DNA of 7,146 nucleotides from Niveispirillum sp. (lineage in GTDB: Bacteria; Pseudomonadota; Alphaproteobacteria; Azospirillales; Azospirillaceae): NCBI GenBank assembly GCA_016463045.1, contig JAEMSB010000006.1, positions 1-7,146 of the forward strand, read 5' to 3'. Every line of letters starts with the position of its first letter. Position 1 is the first letter of the stretch. The notes beneath the pieces were generated by a model, which saw nothing but the letters and a program-made list of their open reading frames with translations, made no database searches and had not been told where the DNA came from. Both the position numbers and the translations under genes were made by a program. Of the stretch, positions 6,669 through 7,146 are shown one piece after another.

Positions 6669-6685
6669 CCGATACAATGCATCGG
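6669..6685. promoter_or_regulatory. Inverted repeat, candidate operator
   Basis: CCGAT (6669-6673) and ATCGG (6681-6685) are inverted copies separated by seven bases. They fill exactly the 17-bp interval between the candidate TATAAA -10 and the -35 position of the minus-strand promoter. A dimeric regulator could bind here, but the half-sites are short and no regulator gene is in the window, so this could be chance. Confidence 0.3.
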
Positions 6686-6704
6686 CTACGGCGATAGGTT
6701 CCAT

Positions 6705-7146
6705 TCAGCCCTTCACGACCTCCTGGTCGATGGCGCCAAAGACGCTTTGTCCGTCGCGCAGCACCTCCATCCGCACCCGGTCGCCGAAACGCAGGAAGCC
6801 GGTACGCGCGGCACCTTCATCCAGCATCTCAATCCCGCGCCGTTCGGCGACACAGCTCGACCCGACCTGCCGGTAATTCTCGTTCGATACCGTGCCCGAG
6901 CCGATGATGGTGCCGGCGCACAGGTCGCGGGTGCGGGCAGCATGGGCAATCAGTTGCCCGAAACAGAAGCCCATGGCCCCGCCATTGGCCGCCCCGAAAC
7001 GTTCTCCGTTCCAGTCGACCAGCAGGTTCAGATGGATACGGCCATCGGCCCAGCTTTCCCCCAACTCATCCGGCGTTATGGCGATGGGGGCCGCCGAACA
7101 GGCGGGATTGGCCTGGACCCAGCCAAAGCCGGTTGCCATTTCCGCC
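6705..7146 (-). CDS. Fumarylacetoacetate hydrolase-family protein, C-terminal part (5' end cut by window)
   Basis: The frame stops at 6705 and is open to the window end, giving the last 146 residues or so. A Met codon at 7139 is internal, since coding continues upstream with Ala-Glu. Segments TGFGWVQANPA, ITPDELGESWADGRIHLNL, GTIIGSGTVSN, GSSCVAERR, FLRFGDRVRMEV and FGAIDQEV match the C-terminal half of bacterial FAA hydrolases of about 330 residues. These cleave C-C bonds in beta-diketo acids such as fumarylacetoacetate, with a divalent metal in the cytoplasm. The metal-binding acidic residues are in the missing N-terminal half. It is on the same strand as the hydroxylase and 190 bp upstream of it, so it may belong to the same pathway and process the ring-fission fragment. 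It could instead be the end of a separate tyrosine/homogentisate set lying outside the window. Confidence 0.83.
   Translation of the reverse strand, partial: AEMATGFGWVQANPACSAAPIAITPDELGESWADGRIHLNLLVDWNGERFGAANGGAMGFCFGQLIAHAARTRDLCAGTIIGSGTVSNENYRQVGSSCVAERRGIEMLDEGAARTGFLRFGDRVRMEVLRDGQSVFGAIDQEVVKG

Larger units (their letters stand above)
6515..6704 (-). promoter_or_regulatory. Intergenic region with probable promoter of the hydroxylase operon
   Basis: This 190-bp gap is the only sizeable non-coding space on the minus strand, and parts of it (about 6640-6700) are visibly more A/T rich than its surroundings. On the minus strand TATAAA (6668-6663) could be a -10 element; at normal spacing the -35 position reads CCGTAG, a poor match. 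That would fit an activated promoter. The implied leader is about 140 bases and contains the hairpin at 6560-6576 and a run of eight G/C bases near 6592-6598. No coding potential is convincing here. The promoter position is inference. Confidence 0.4.

Noticed and set aside
6515..6682. N-terminal extension of the hydroxylase to the ATG at 6682
   Set aside because: It would add 56 residues of no recognisable character before the FAD-binding strand, run through the probable promoter, and ignore the good ribosome binding site in front of the GTG at 6514.
1..7146. Mobile element, CRISPR array, tRNA or phage-defence system
   Set aside because: No direct-repeat array, terminal repeats, transposase or integrase motifs or tRNA-like sequence was seen. 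All sizeable coding regions are metabolic.

Overview
This is a GC-rich window with strong G/C preference at third codon positions. The gene families point to a free-living or plant-associated proteobacterium, probably an alphaproteobacterium. That placement is an inference from gene style, because no rRNA or marker gene is present. No mobile element, CRISPR array or RNA gene was found.

Left part (1-2168, + strand): the C-terminal half of a DenD-like (D-erythronate dehydrogenase-type) extended SDR/NAD-dependent epimerase is cut by the window start. It is followed by a complete glycoside hydrolase family 43 enzyme with a probable Tat export signal. Together they suggest plant-polysaccharide and sugar-acid use. 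A 9-bp perfect hairpin at 2177-2205 lies in the 66-bp gap where this block meets the opposite-strand block, and probably acts as a bidirectional terminator.

Right part (2235-7146, - strand): a compact catabolic gene set read from right to left. The order is fumarylacetoacetate-hydrolase-family protein (cut by the window end), a 190-bp gap with promoter-like and inverted-repeat sequence, FAD-dependent aromatic hydroxylase, type I extradiol (VOC) ring-cleavage dioxygenase, alpha/beta hydrolase resembling 2,6-dihydroxypseudooxynicotine hydrolase, adrenodoxin-type [2Fe-2S] ferredoxin, and cyclase-family metal hydrolase. The last five genes are separated by 19, 3, -4 and 5 bp, so they almost certainly form one transcript.

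Proposed logic: the flavin enzyme hydroxylates a phenolic ring to a catechol, the extradiol enzyme opens it by meta cleavage, and the alpha/beta hydrolase cuts a C-C bond in the product. The cyclase-family and FAA-family hydrolases then handle smaller fragments. The ferredoxin has no visible oxygenase partner and may keep the dioxygenase iron reduced. Gene order follows the presumed reaction order. The substrate cannot be read from sequence. A polyphenol such as a flavonoid is an attractive guess, because a flavin hydroxylase followed by a ring-cleavage dioxygenase is also how the Herbaspirillum fde naringenin pathway starts. No regulator or transporter is visible in the window.
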